NCBI GenBank assembly: GCA_050305135.1
Contig: JBNLET010000237.1
Coordinates: 1-26,279 of the forward strand
Source: Cognatazoarcus sp050305135
GTDB taxonomy: Bacteria; Pseudomonadota; Gammaproteobacteria; Burkholderiales; Rhodocyclaceae
DNA: 26,279 bases
Direction: 5' to 3'
The first letter of the stretch is position 1; the number at the start of each line of letters is the position of its first letter. A program made the position numbers and the translations under genes. Below are positions 1 to 8,234 of this stretch, piece after piece. The notes beneath the pieces are model-generated. The model was not told the DNA's origin. It searched no databases and was given only the letters and a program-made list of their open reading frames with translations.

Positions 1-794
1 AGTCGCTGGAGGAGGAATTCGGCCTGATGCTGTTCGAGCGCACGTCGAAAGGCATGCTGCCGACGCCGGCCGGCGAGGCGCTGATGCAGCGCGCCCGGCG
101 CGTGCTGACCGAACTGGCCGGCGTCGCGCAATTGGCGCAGGAACTGCGCGGCGAGATCATCGGCAAGGTGCGCATCGGGCTCAATACCGACGCGGCCTTC
201 CTGCGTCTGGTCGAGTTGCAGTCGGCGCTGAAATCGCGCTATCCGCGCCTGGCGGTGGAATTCCTCGGCGGCACCACCGGTGCCAATCTGCCGAAGCTGC
301 GCGAGGGCCGGCTGGATGCCTGCTTCGTCAGCGGAGCGCTGGACGACGCGGTCTATGCCAGCGACGTGCTGCGCGAGGAGGAGATGGCGATCGCGGCGCC
401 GAGTTCGCTGCGGGAGGCGATCGGTGCCGGCGGCGTGGCCGAGCTGGCCCGGCTGCCGTGGATCCATTCCTCGCCCGACCGGATCCAGCACACGGTGGTG
501 TGCAGCGTGTTCGAAGGCCACGCCGAGCAGCCGGCCTGCGCGATGACCGCCAACCAGAAGGACGCGGTACTGGCGATGGTGGCCGCCGGCGTCGGTCTGG
601 CGGTGACGCGCAGGAAGGACATCGAGCGCCTGGCCGGCGAAGGGCGCGTCTTCGCGCTGCCGCTGCCGCCCGGCGCCGCACCGGCGAGCGTCAGCCTGCG
701 CTTCGCCTGCCTGCGCGGGCGCGCCGACGAGCCGATGCTGCGTGCCGTGCGCGCGGAGGTTCGTACGCTGTGGCAGGTGGACGGGACGGATTGA
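1..794 (+). CDS. LysR-family transcriptional regulator (5' partial)
   Basis: The reading frame is already open at the left edge (codons in register from base 3) and stops at 792-794, so the N-terminus and most of the helix-turn-helix lie outside the window. The first visible residues, including LFERTSKGMLPTPAGEAL, are the typical end of the LysR winged helix and the start of the linker helix. The remaining roughly 210 residues match the type 2 periplasmic-binding-like effector domain (VRIGLNTDAAFLRLVELQ, then a region rich in DACFVSGAL and AMVAAGVGLAV). LysR proteins are cytoplasmic DNA-binding regulators that respond to a small ligand, often controlling a divergently transcribed gene, which here would be to the left. 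The ligand cannot be told. The next gene starts 115 bases downstream, with no sign of co-regulation. Confidence 0.93.
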   Translation, partial: SLEEEFGLMLFERTSKGMLPTPAGEALMQRARRVLTELAGVAQLAQELRGEIIGKVRIGLNTDAAFLRLVELQSALKSRYPRLAVEFLGGTTGANLPKLREGRLDACFVSGALDDAVYASDVLREEEMAIAAPSSLREAIGAGGVAELARLPWIHSSPDRIQHTVVCSVFEGHAEQPACAMTANQKDAVLAMVAAGVGLAVTRRKDIERLAGEGRVFALPLPPGAAPASVSLRFACLRGRADEPMLRAVRAEVRTLWQVDGTD

Positions 795-909
795 GCGGAT
801 CGCCGCGGAAATCGGCGTGCCGTCGCAGGAGCGGGACCGGGCCGCGCTCCCCGGCGGCCCGCCGTTGCGGTTACATTGGCGCCTGCGCAATCGGCCCGCG
901 TCCGCTCCA

Positions 910-1830
910 ATGCAACTCGACCGCTTCGTCCACACCCTCGGCCACCATCTGAAGCGCCGCTTCGGCGAGCGCATCCACAAGCTGCCGATCAGCGCCGGTT
1001 TCAGCTGCCCGAACCGCGACGGCACGCTCGGGCGGGGTGGTTGCAGCTTTTGCAACGTGGTCTCGTTCAGCGATGGCTCGCGTGCGCCGGTGGCCGAGCA
1101 GATCGCGCTGCAGCGCAGCCGGCTGGATCGGGCGCGGCGCTACCTGGCCTATTTCCAGGCCTATACCAACACCTATGCCGAGGTGGCGACGCTCGACGCG
1201 ATGTATCGTGCCGCACTCGGCGAGGCCGACGTCGTCGGTCTGGCCGTCGGCACCCGGCCAGACTGCGTGCCGGACGCCGTGCTGGACCTGCTCGCCGGCT
1301 ACCGCGACCAGGGCTTCGAGGTGTGGCTCGAACTGGGCCTGCAGAGCGCGCACGACGACACGCTGGCGCGGGTGCGCCGCGGTCATGGTTTCGCCGCCTA
1401 CCGCGACGCCGTGCGGCGGGCCGGCGCGCGCGGCATCCCGATCTGTACCCACCTGATCGCCGGCCTGCCGGGCGAGCGGCTGGAGGCCAGCCTGCTCACG
1501 CTGCAGCGGGTGCTGGAGCTGGGCTGCCAGGGCCTCAAGCTGCACCCGCTGATGATCGTGCGCGGCAGCCGGCTGGCCGCCGCCTGGCAGCGCGGCGAAA
1601 TCGCTCCGCCGGCCCTTGCCGACTACGCCGGGCTGGCGGCCGAGATGATCCGCCGTACGCCGCCCGAGGTCGTCTATCACCGCGTCGGCGCCACCGCGCG
1701 CAAGCCGACGCTGATCGCGCCGGCCTGGTGCGAATCGCGCTTCGAAGCCATCCACGCCATCACGGCACGGCTGGCGCGAGACGGCGCCCAGGGCAGCCGG
1801 CTCGGCAGGCCCTGGCCGGCCGCGGCCTGA
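910..1830 (+). CDS. yhcC: YhcC-like (TIGR01212 family) radical SAM protein
   Basis: A 306-residue protein when begun at the ATG at 910. The frame is open further upstream (to 742), but the added residues overlap the LysR gene, look non-conserved, and the family starts close to MQLDRFVHTLG. The radical SAM cluster is C33-X11-C45-X2-C48 within CPNRDGTLGRGGCSFC, the usual form in this family; it would bind a 4Fe-4S cluster and cleave S-adenosylmethionine. Further family blocks are YFQAYTNTYA, VGTRPDCVPD, ELGLQSAHDDTL and THLIAGLPGE. The family is widespread in proteobacteria and its substrate is not firmly established, to my knowledge. It is an Elp3-like radical SAM protein. It appears to be transcribed alone. 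Confidence 0.9.
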   Translation: MQLDRFVHTLGHHLKRRFGERIHKLPISAGFSCPNRDGTLGRGGCSFCNVVSFSDGSRAPVAEQIALQRSRLDRARRYLAYFQAYTNTYAEVATLDAMYRAALGEADVVGLAVGTRPDCVPDAVLDLLAGYRDQGFEVWLELGLQSAHDDTLARVRRGHGFAAYRDAVRRAGARGIPICTHLIAGLPGERLEASLLTLQRVLELGCQGLKLHPLMIVRGSRLAAAWQRGEIAPPALADYAGLAAEMIRRTPPEVVYHRVGATARKPTLIAPAWCESRFEAIHAITARLARDGAQGSRLGRPWPAAA

Positions 1831-1982
1831 GCGGGGATTCGGCAGACAGCGTCGAATTCGATTGGGCATCGCGTCGCAAGGCCGCAGCACCGATCTCGAA
1901 GCCGTATTGCCGCCGGCAAGCGCGCCGAGCAAGGGCCGCGATGTGCCCGTGCTCACCGCGCCCCTCAATTCCGCCCGCCGGC

Positions 1983-2480
1983 TCAGCGCTGCCGTGCCGC
2001 CGGCGCCAGCACCGCTGCGAGTACGGCCAGCTGGCGGCGCGGATCGCCGGCCAGTTCCGCCACGCTCTGCCCGGCCGAACTGGCCGGTGCATCGACACGG
2101 GCCAGCCGCGCCATCATCTCTTGGACGCTGACGCCGCCGACCTCGGCCAGCGTCGTCAGCGGGGCATGGGCCAGCGCCTCGACCGGCACGCGGAACGGCG
2201 GGCCGTCCTCCTCTCCGGCCGGCACGAAGCTCAGCGCCAGCGCCGCGACGAAGACCGCCATCGCGAGCTGGCCGCCGCGGCGGCGCAGGTGTTGCCTGAG
2301 GGCACCGAAATTGAGCTTGACGTGCAGCGCCGCGCCGGCCAGCAAGAGCCAGCTCAGCCATTCGTGGGCGAGCTTGTTGAGGCCCGAATCGGCGTGAAAG
2401 AACATCAGCACCCCGGTGACGGCGAGCAGCAGGAAGGCTCCGGCGGTCATCGGTGTGACCCATTGGCGTTGAATCCTCAT
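1983..2480 (-). CDS. DUF4405-type membrane protein (cytochrome b-like)
   Basis: A 165-residue protein starting at the ATG at 2480 on the minus strand, with a GGAG-like ribosome site just upstream. Three hydrophobic helices are visible at about residues 10-28, 40-58 and 71-88. Histidines at about 29 (FFHAD), 39 (LAHEW) and 53 (LHVKL) near the membrane edges are the right kind to bind haem. This matches DUF4405, also called flavinylation-associated cytochrome, an integral membrane electron-transfer module. The C-terminal part (LAHAPLTTLAEVGG, then VSVQEMMARLARV) resembles the soluble tail of these proteins. No flavinylated partner or ApbE is present nearby, so its redox partner is unknown. It is divergent from the MerT-like gene, separated by 345 bases that should hold both promoters; I could not pick them out. 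Confidence 0.65.
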   Translation of the reverse strand: MRIQRQWVTPMTAGAFLLLAVTGVLMFFHADSGLNKLAHEWLSWLLLAGAALHVKLNFGALRQHLRRRGGQLAMAVFVAALALSFVPAGEEDGPPFRVPVEALAHAPLTTLAEVGGVSVQEMMARLARVDAPASSAGQSVAELAGDPRRQLAVLAAVLAPAARQR

Positions 2481-2825
2481 GGTGCGGCTCCGGCGTTGTG
2501 TTGCCGCGCAGCATAGGCCGCTCCTGGGGCGTGCCGTGGCAACTTTGCCGAGGTTTACAGTGCTTTACGCCGGCGCCGCCGTGCCGGGCCGCCAGCGCTG
2601 CGGCGAATCCGCCACCGGGGACGGGCGATCCGGACGCGGCTCTTGCAGCCGCCCGCCCGCGCCGACTGCGTCACGGCACGCGGCCGGCGGAGCGAAATCT
2701 CCACGCTTTCTCCAGACCCCGGCCAGCCGGACTGCAAGCTTGCCGGCGCCGCAGCCCGCACACTGGACCCATGCCCGACCACGCCCGAGTACGACGGCAT
2801 GGCGGCACCTCAAGGAGAGCAGAGC

Positions 2826-3173
2826 ATGAATCGACAACTCACCACGATCGACCCGGCCCGGGCGGGCGGCGCCGCGGCGCTGGCCGGCATTGCTGCCGCG
2901 ATCGCTACCGGCGCGGCCTGCATCGGCCCGATGGCAGGCATCGTCTTCGGCATCGGCGGCCTCGGCTGGCTGGCGCAGTACGCCCACCTGCGGGTGCCGG
3001 CCAGCCTGCTGACGCTGGCGCTGCTGGCGCTCGGCTTTTACCTCTTGTACCGGCGCCGCGACTGTGCCTGCATGGCCGCCCGCCGCCGCTCGCGCGCGCT
3101 GTTGTGGTCGGCCGTGGCGATCGCGCTGGCCGTCAATGCCTTCGAATACCTGATCCTGCCCACACTGGGCTGA
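2826..3173 (+). CDS. MerT-like heavy-metal transport membrane protein
   Basis: A 115-residue membrane protein. I chose the ATG at 2826 because AAGGAGA lies just upstream; the frame is open further 5' but that part is not membrane-like. Three helices are predicted at about residues 15-35, 58-74 and 92-110. The first helix carries AACIGPMAGIVFGIGGLG, which aligns with the MerT motif that normally holds two adjacent cysteines; here the first is alanine (A31) and only C32 remains. The cytoplasmic loop keeps a cysteine pair (C80-A-C82), as in MerT. MerT moves Hg(II) from periplasmic MerP into the cytoplasm. The gene is followed after 15 bases by a MerP-like gene, so they form an operon. No merR, merA or mercury operator was seen, so a mercury role is doubtful and another soft metal is possible. 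Confidence 0.75.
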   Translation: MNRQLTTIDPARAGGAAALAGIAAAIATGAACIGPMAGIVFGIGGLGWLAQYAHLRVPASLLTLALLALGFYLLYRRRDCACMAARRRSRALLWSAVAIALAVNAFEYLILPTLG

Positions 3174-3188
3174 GCCGAGGAGAACGCC

Positions 3189-3515
3189 ATGAGAAAAGCC
3201 GCCATTCTGCTGATCGCCCAACTCGTAGTCATCGCGCACCTGGCCGCAGCGCCCGGACGCGCGCTGGCCGGCGGCGGCGAGGTTCCGCAATCCGCCACGG
3301 CCCACGCCACGCTGAACGTGGATGGCATGGTGAGCGAGAGTTGCCCGGTACTGCTGACCTCGGCGCTGAAGCGCGTCGACGGCGTGCACCACGTCGAGGC
3401 GAGCTATGCCAGCCACTCGGCGACGGTGGAATACGACCCGCAGCGCGTCAGCCTCGACGAGATTCGCCGCACGATCAAGCGCCAGGCCGGTTTCGATACC
3501 GCGATCGCCGACTGA
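3189..3515 (+). CDS. MerP-like periplasmic heavy-metal-associated (HMA) protein
   Basis: A 108-residue protein with a clear signal peptide (MRKAAILLIAQLVVIAHLAA, likely cut near ALAG) and one HMA ferredoxin-like domain at about residues 38-103. A strong ribosome site (GAGGAGAA) precedes the ATG at 3189, 15 bases after the MerT-like gene. MerP binds metal through GMTCxxC; here the motif is GMVSESC, so the first cysteine is serine (S49) and only C52 is left. The rest of the fold is well kept (VDGVHHVEASYASHSATVEYD and a terminal helix). It probably hands a metal ion to the upstream membrane protein, but with a single-thiol site. Substrate unknown. Confidence 0.8.
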   Translation: MRKAAILLIAQLVVIAHLAAAPGRALAGGGEVPQSATAHATLNVDGMVSESCPVLLTSALKRVDGVHHVEASYASHSATVEYDPQRVSLDEIRRTIKRQAGFDTAIAD

Positions 3516-3573
3516 GCCCGGCCGGCGGCCGTGCGCGGATCGGCACACCGCAGTGCTCGACGGACGGGAACGT

Positions 3574-4410
3574 TCATGCCGGCGGCTGGTAGTGCCCCGG
3601 GCAGACGCCGAGCACGCGCTTGAAGGCCTTGCTGAGGCGGCTCTGATCGCAGAAGCCGGTTTCCTGCGCCACCTCCCGCAGCGAGGTGTGCCCGCCGGCG
3701 ATCCGGCGGCGGGCCTGTTCGACGCGGTAGTGCAGCAGGTAATCGGTGAAGGTGGTGCCGTGCTCGCGGCGGAACAGGCGGCTGAAGCTCGAACTGCTCA
3801 GCCGGCACAGGGCGGCCAGCGTCGCGACGTCCACGCGGTCGGGGTAGTGGGCCTCGACGTAGGCCACCGCCGGCGCGGTGCGCAGCGCCCGATGGGGCGG
3901 GGCGGGCTGGGCGGGCGCCCGCAGCTCGGGGACGCTCGGCTGGCGGAGCCGGTCGCGGCGGGCATGGTGGGCGACGTGGCACAGGGCCTCGATGCGGGGT
4001 GCGATCTCGCCCGCCGGCAGCGGCTTCACCAGGTAGTCCCAGACACGGACCCGCAAGGCCCAGACGGCGAGCGTTTCCGAAGGGGCCTCGGTCAACATCA
4101 TCAGCGGCAGGTCGGGGAACCAGCGCCTGACCAGCGCGAGCGTTTCGATGCCGTGCCGGTCGGCGGTGTCGAACTCGAATACCAGGAAACCCGGGCGCAC
4201 GGCGAGGATCGTCGCCACCGGATCGCCGTCGCCGGCCACCAGGTGTCCGCCTGCGCAGGGCGCGATGTCGTGGAACGGGGAGGGGCTGCGCGGGGTCCGC
4301 CGCAGGTCGAACCAGACGAAGCAGCGGCTGCCGACCTCGGAACCCGTGCATCCCGGGCATCGGCCCGCCCGATGCGTCTGAATCCGTGGCAGTCCTGAGC
4401 TGAGCGTCAT
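3574..4410 (-). CDS. AraC-family regulator with degenerate N-terminal receiver domain
   Basis: A 278-residue protein. The ATG at 4410 is preceded by an AGGACGG ribosome site; longer starts up to 4707 are in frame but lack support. Residues about 55-145 resemble a response-regulator receiver: a hydrophobic strand ending in D81 (FLVFEFDTADRHGIETL) at the phosphorylation position, a T/S-like switch strand (LMMLTEAPSE) and the conserved lysine K129 (DYLVKPL). The acidic pair normally found near the N-terminus is not recognisable, so phosphorylation is uncertain. Residues about 180-275 are two AraC helix-turn-helix units (VATLAALCRLSSSSFSRLFRR and LREVAQETGFCDQSRLSKAFKR) ending in the family signature. 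No kinase is adjacent. It converges on the MerT/MerP-like operon, 58 bases from it. Confidence 0.85.
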   Translation of the reverse strand: MTLSSGLPRIQTHRAGRCPGCTGSEVGSRCFVWFDLRRTPRSPSPFHDIAPCAGGHLVAGDGDPVATILAVRPGFLVFEFDTADRHGIETLALVRRWFPDLPLMMLTEAPSETLAVWALRVRVWDYLVKPLPAGEIAPRIEALCHVAHHARRDRLRQPSVPELRAPAQPAPPHRALRTAPAVAYVEAHYPDRVDVATLAALCRLSSSSFSRLFRREHGTTFTDYLLHYRVEQARRRIAGGHTSLREVAQETGFCDQSRLSKAFKRVLGVCPGHYQPPA

Positions 4411-4442
4411 GGGCGTCCGTCCTGCTGGCCCGGGCCCGCGAG

Positions 4443-4467
4443 GCGTCCGACGGCAGCCATCGGACGC
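4443..4467. promoter_or_regulatory. Inverted repeat in the AraC-type gene leader (possible operator)
   Basis: A perfect 8-base inverted repeat, GCGTCCGA and TCGGACGC, separated by 9 bases, lies 33-57 bases upstream of the AraC-type start codon. It sits between the start and a possible promoter further up. It could be an autoregulatory operator or an RNA hairpin in the leader. This is seen directly; the role is inferred. Confidence 0.35.
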
Positions 4468-4519
4468 ATGCAATTCCGGCCGACGATGCTCGCGGGCCTT
4501 TCCGGTGTGGCCATACTTC

Positions 4520-4547
4520 GGCATAGCCGATTCTGTACGAATATCAA
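4520..4547 (-). promoter_or_regulatory. Possible sigma-70 promoter for the AraC-type gene
   Basis: In an AT-richer patch, the minus strand reads TTGATA (4547-4542) as a -35 box, a 16-base spacer, and TATGCC (4525-4520) as a weak -10 box. The -35 matches consensus at five of six bases, the -10 at three. It would give a leader of about 100 bases containing the inverted repeat at 4443-4467. Confidence 0.3.
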
Positions 4548-4814
4548 TTTTGCATCCGATGCACGTCCGCCGAGCGGCAGGCCCGCCGATGATCTGCTGC
4601 CGGCTCGGGTCGGCCGCTCCGTCCGCCGCAAGATCGGATGCCGGCCGCGCGGTCGGTTCGGGCAAGTCCTCCACGCCGTTCTCGCCGTCGCCCCGAGCTC
4701 TATGCAACAGTCATTGAAGCATAGGCTCCCGACGGCGTTCTGCAAACCCTGTCGGCCTTGTCCTCGGGTCGGGGCGTGCGGATCCCGCGCGGACGGCGCT
4801 CGCGGAGCGCGGCG
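4548..4814. other. Intergenic stretch without a recognised gene
   Basis: Together with 4411-4547 this makes about 400 bases between the MOSC gene end and the AraC-type start. Open frames here have no family likeness and no ribosome sites. Nothing beyond the promoter and inverted repeat listed separately was found. Confidence 0.5.
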
Positions 4815-5624
4815 TCAGTCTTCCACCGTTACCGCCATGCCGACCTCGATCACGCCGCAGCCCAGGGGCAGCATGTTGTGACCGAACAGCGGCTTGCCGC
4901 GGCCGCCGTGATGGTGGCGGATCAGCGTGCGCAGCGGTTGCTGCAACGGATGGAAGGTCTCCGAGCGCGGCGTCAGCGTGGCGAACACGCAGCGCTGGCA
5001 GGGCGAGTGCAGCTCGAAGCGCAAGCCGCCGATCCGGATCGCCTTCCAGCCGTCCTCGGCCCAGGGTTCGGCGCCGCCGACGACGATGTTGGGGCGGAAC
5101 TGCTCCATCACCAGCGGGCTCGGGCATTGCGCCTGCAGCGATGCGAGCGACGATTCGCTTGCCAGCAGCAGCGGGTAGCCGTCGGCGAAGCCCGTTTCGC
5201 GGTCCGCCACGTCCTTGATCGGCCGCCGGCTGTGGGGACCGAAATGCACCAGCCGGACCGCTGTGCCGAGGTAGTCGCTGAGCCAGGCATCGGCCTCGTC
5301 GCCACAACGCTGGGCCGATACCGACTGGCGCCAGACGACGACCTCGACGTAGCTGCACGGAAAGTCGGCGCTGCGCAGAACCAGGTCGTGCCGCCCGCTG
5401 GCGGCCAGCACCAGGCCGCCGTCGAAGGGCGTGGCCAGCAGGCTGGCGAGACGAGGGTGCCGGCGTCCGGTCAGGAACTGTCCGTCCGGATCGGTGACCA
5501 TGTAGCGCCGGTCGCCGGCCAAGCCGAGATCGTCGATGTAGGCCCGGCCGAGGGCCAGCGGCGCGCAGGACTTGAGCGGGTACTGGAACAGCGCGGAAAC
5601 GCGGATCGTGGGAGTCTCGGCCAT
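4815..5624 (-). CDS. MOSC domain-containing protein (YcbX-like)
   Basis: A 269-residue protein starting at the ATG at 5624. The N-terminal beta-barrel (ALFQYPLKSCAPLAL, GLAGDRRYMVTDPDGQFLTGR) is the MOSC_N domain, followed by a MOSC domain with MEQFRPNIVVGG and the cysteine-bearing segment SPCQRCVFATLTP. In this family that conserved cysteine is thought to hold the sulfur of a molybdenum cofactor; E. coli YcbX reduces N-hydroxylated compounds. The ferredoxin domain of longer YcbX proteins is absent, so it would need a separate electron donor. It lies in the same direction as the AraC-type gene but 404 bases upstream of it, so no operon is evident. Confidence 0.88.
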   Translation of the reverse strand: MAETPTIRVSALFQYPLKSCAPLALGRAYIDDLGLAGDRRYMVTDPDGQFLTGRRHPRLASLLATPFDGGLVLAASGRHDLVLRSADFPCSYVEVVVWRQSVSAQRCGDEADAWLSDYLGTAVRLVHFGPHSRRPIKDVADRETGFADGYPLLLASESSLASLQAQCPSPLVMEQFRPNIVVGGAEPWAEDGWKAIRIGGLRFELHSPCQRCVFATLTPRSETFHPLQQPLRTLIRHHHGGRGKPLFGHNMLPLGCGVIEVGMAVTVED

Positions 5625-5997
5625 GGCGGAAGCGGGGCGAATGCGGACGCGTCAGTCTAATCAGTCGCCGGATGCCATGCCAAACGCGATGCCGTGCGGG
5701 CAAGGCACGCGCCGGACGTCTCGACTTGCGCCGCGCGCGGGCAGGACGGATATTTTTGCGCCGTCCGCCGCGGCAAATTGAGACAATACCAATATGATGA
5801 GGACGCGGACCGGCACCGGTCATTCGCATTGCGCCCGCAACGCCGGCGCCGATCCGGGGTCCGATGATTTCCCGTGCAGGATTGCGAAGCCCTGAGGCGT
5901 CGCGTCCGGCCGAACGGTTCGAGAGTGGACGGACCGTTGCGACGTGGCCGGCCGCTTGCGCGGGCATCGCAGGCGGCGGGACAAATGGCGCTGAGGG
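5625..5997. other. Intergenic region upstream of the diguanylate cyclase gene
   Basis: This 373-base gap between divergent genes should hold both promoters. It has an AT-rich patch around 5748-5800 containing TATGAT (5793-5798), a good -10-like box, but no -35 box at proper spacing, so I do not call a promoter. No gene was recognised. Confidence 0.45.
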
Positions 5998-8019
5998 ATG
6001 GCCTTGGATAGAAACAATGGCGCCGGGCCGGAACACCGGTTCGGCGATCTGGTCGATGTGGCGGCGTTCGCCCGCGTGATGGACAGCCTCTTTCGGACGA
6101 GCGGCATTCCGAACGGTCTTGCCGGCGAGGACGGCGAAATACTCTGCCGGGCCGGCTGGGTCGAGGCCTGCGAGCGCTTTCATCGTGGCCACCCGCTGAC
6201 CGGGCAGCGCTGCCGGGAGAGCAATCTCGCGCTGATGAAGGACTTGCGCGGTGGCGAGGTGGCAGGTGCCCGCTGCATGAACGGTCTGATCGACTACGCG
6301 ACGCCGGTGGTCATCGGCGGGCGACGGCTGGCGACGCTGTTTGCCGGACAGGTGCTGAGCAAGCCGCCGGATCTGGCCTGCTTCAAGTCGCAGGCAAAGG
6401 AGTTCGGCTACGACCAGGACGAATACCTGGCCGCGATCGAGGCGGTTCCGGTGGTCAGTGCCGAACGCGTCGAAGCCCTCATGGACTGCATGGTGGGCAT
6501 TGCGCAGCTGCTGGCGGCCAGCGGGCTGGCGAGGATGCGCCAGGCGGCGCTGGAAAGCGATCTGAGTCGCGACAGGCAGGCGCGGATCGCACTCGAGGAC
6601 ATCCTCGAAGCGTCTCCGGTGGGGGTCGGCTGGTCGGATGCCTCGGGGCGGATCGAGTACGTCAATCACCAGTTCACGCGGCTCTTCGGCTACGCGCTGG
6701 AAGACATCCCCGACCTCGATGCCTGGTACCGCAAGGCCTTCCCGGACCGGCAGTACCGCAAGGAGGTGATCTATCCCTGGCAGCGCGTCGTGGCGCAATG
6801 CCGCAAGGACGGCACGGCCCCGCCGGAACTCGAGGCCAGCGTCAACTGCAGGGATGGCAGCGAGTGCCGGGTGCTGATCCGCGTCTCCTGGGTGGGCGAT
6901 CGGCGGCTGGTCAGCTTCAGCGACATCACCGCGCACTGGCAAAGCGAAATGCGCAACCGCGCCCACGACGCGATGCTGGAGATGGTGGCCAGGGGCACGC
7001 CGCTGCCCGACATCTTGCATGCCATCGTGCACGCCGTCGAAGCGGAGGATACGAGCGCGCGGTGCAGCGTACTGCTGCTGGACGACGAGGGCCGCTGTCT
7101 GACGACCGGGGCCGCGCCGAGCCTGCCCGATTTCTACAACGACGCGATCGACGGCATCGAGATCGGCATGGGCGTGGGCTCCTGCGGCACGGCGGCCTAC
7201 CTGGGTCAACGAGTGGTGGTCGAGAACGTCGAGACGCACGACTACTGGCGGTCGTACCTGCCGTTGGCGCGGCAGGCAGGCGTGGCCGCATGCTGGTCCG
7301 AGCCGATCATGTCGAGCGACGGAAAGGTCCTGGGTACCTTCGCGATCTACCACGCGGAACCGAGCCGGCCGACTGCGGAGGACGTGGAGCGCATCGGTTT
7401 CGCGGCCAACCTGTCGGCGATCGCGATCGAGAACCGGCGGACCCGCGAGGAGCTCGAGCGCCGGGCGTATTCGGACTATCTGACCGGGCTGGCGAACCGG
7501 CGCTTCTTCGTCGAACAGGCGGAACTCGAGCTGTCGCGCGTCAGGCGCTACGGCGGCACGCTGTCGCTGGTCATGTTCGATCTCGACCACTTCAAGCGGA
7601 TCAACGACTTGTACGGCCATGCGGTCGGCGATCTGGTGCTGCGGAAGGTCGCCGACGTGGCGCGCGGGATCCTGCGCGGCAACGACATCATCGGACGCAT
7701 CGGCGGCGAGGAATTCGCCCTCGTGCTGCCCAAGGCTCCGGCGGACAAGGCGGTGCGGGCGGCCGAGCGCCTGCGCGCTGCGATCGCCGATGCGCCGATC
7801 GCGACTGCGGGCGGCTTGTCACTGAGATTCACCGCCTCCTTCGGCGTCGTCACGGCCGACGACGGCACCGTGGGCATCGACGAATTGATGACGCGGGCCG
7901 ATGCCGAGTTGTACCGGGCGAAGCGCGGCGGACGCGACCGGGTCTGCGCCGAGCGCGCGCCGGAGGTGTCTACGGCCCCCGCGTCGTCGCGCCCCGGGGC
8001 GGGGGCGATCAGACCCTGA
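5998..8019 (+). CDS. PocR-PAS-GAF-GGDEF diguanylate cyclase
   Basis: A 673-residue soluble sensor enzyme making cyclic di-GMP from two GTP. Residues about 15-180 form a PocR-type ligand-binding domain (ERFHRGHPLTGQRCRESN, then LIDYATPVVIGGRRLATLFAGQVL). Residues 200-315 are a PAS domain (ASPVGVGWSDASGRIEYVN, ending in a PAC segment), 325-480 a GAF domain (GIEIGMGVGSCGTAAYLGQ), and 485-650 a GGDEF domain. The active site is intact (GGEEF at 569-573) and an inhibitory I-site, RGND at 560-563, lies five residues before it, so product feedback is likely. There is no transmembrane segment and no EAL domain. An in-frame TGA lies at 5992; GAGGG at 5993-5997 abuts the ATG, so the true start may be the TTG at 6004, which is better spaced. 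Monocistronic. Confidence 0.93.
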   Translation: MALDRNNGAGPEHRFGDLVDVAAFARVMDSLFRTSGIPNGLAGEDGEILCRAGWVEACERFHRGHPLTGQRCRESNLALMKDLRGGEVAGARCMNGLIDYATPVVIGGRRLATLFAGQVLSKPPDLACFKSQAKEFGYDQDEYLAAIEAVPVVSAERVEALMDCMVGIAQLLAASGLARMRQAALESDLSRDRQARIALEDILEASPVGVGWSDASGRIEYVNHQFTRLFGYALEDIPDLDAWYRKAFPDRQYRKEVIYPWQRVVAQCRKDGTAPPELEASVNCRDGSECRVLIRVSWVGDRRLVSFSDITAHWQSEMRNRAHDAMLEMVARGTPLPDILHAIVHAVEAEDTSARCSVLLLDDEGRCLTTGAAPSLPDFYNDAIDGIEIGMGVGSCGTAAYLGQRVVVENVETHDYWRSYLPLARQAGVAACWSEPIMSSDGKVLGTFAIYHAEPSRPTAEDVERIGFAANLSAIAIENRRTREELERRAYSDYLTGLANRRFFVEQAELELSRVRRYGGTLSLVMFDLDHFKRINDLYGHAVGDLVLRKVADVARGILRGNDIIGRIGGEEFALVLPKAPADKAVRAAERLRAAIADAPIATAGGLSLRFTASFGVVTADDGTVGIDELMTRADAELYRAKRGGRDRVCAERAPEVSTAPASSRPGAGAIRP

Positions 8020-8195
8020 AGCGTTCGACCGGCCGGCCCGGCAGGCAGGCGCTGCCATCGGGCACGCGCGCCACGTCGGCGATGCGCTTGCTCGCGGCGC
8101 CGCTGCGCGAGGCAGTGGCCGAGTCCTGCTCGCCCTGTGCGGCCGCCGCGACAATCGGGCGAGGAATGACTACGGCACGGGAAATCGACCGGCCG

Positions 8196-8214
8196 GGTTC
8201 GGGAAAACCCGCTG
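8196..8214. terminator. Hairpin between convergent genes (possible terminator)
   Basis: CGGGTT and AACCCG pair around a six-base loop between the convergent cyclase and YkgJ-type genes. There is no T-run on either side, so intrinsic termination would be weak at best. Structure seen; role inferred. Confidence 0.25.
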
Positions 8215-8234
8215 CCGGCAGGGCTTGCGGGCGT

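Noticed and set aside
871..2514. Long open frame on the minus strand (547 residues)
   Set aside because: Antisense shadow of the radical SAM gene in GC-rich DNA; composition is Arg/Ala/Gly-rich and no domain is seen.
2769..2802. CCATGCC/GGCATGG inverted repeat as a MerR-type operator for the MerT-like operon
   Set aside because: The arms are 20 bases apart with no -35/-10 boxes around them, unlike known mer operators.
5778..5798. TTGAGA and TATGAT as a promoter for the cyclase gene
   Set aside because: The spacer is only 9 bases, too short for a sigma-70 promoter.
4711..7620. Very long open frame on the minus strand (969 residues)
   Set aside because: It lies opposite the diguanylate cyclase and in another frame of the MOSC gene, both clear proteins; it is a codon-bias artefact.
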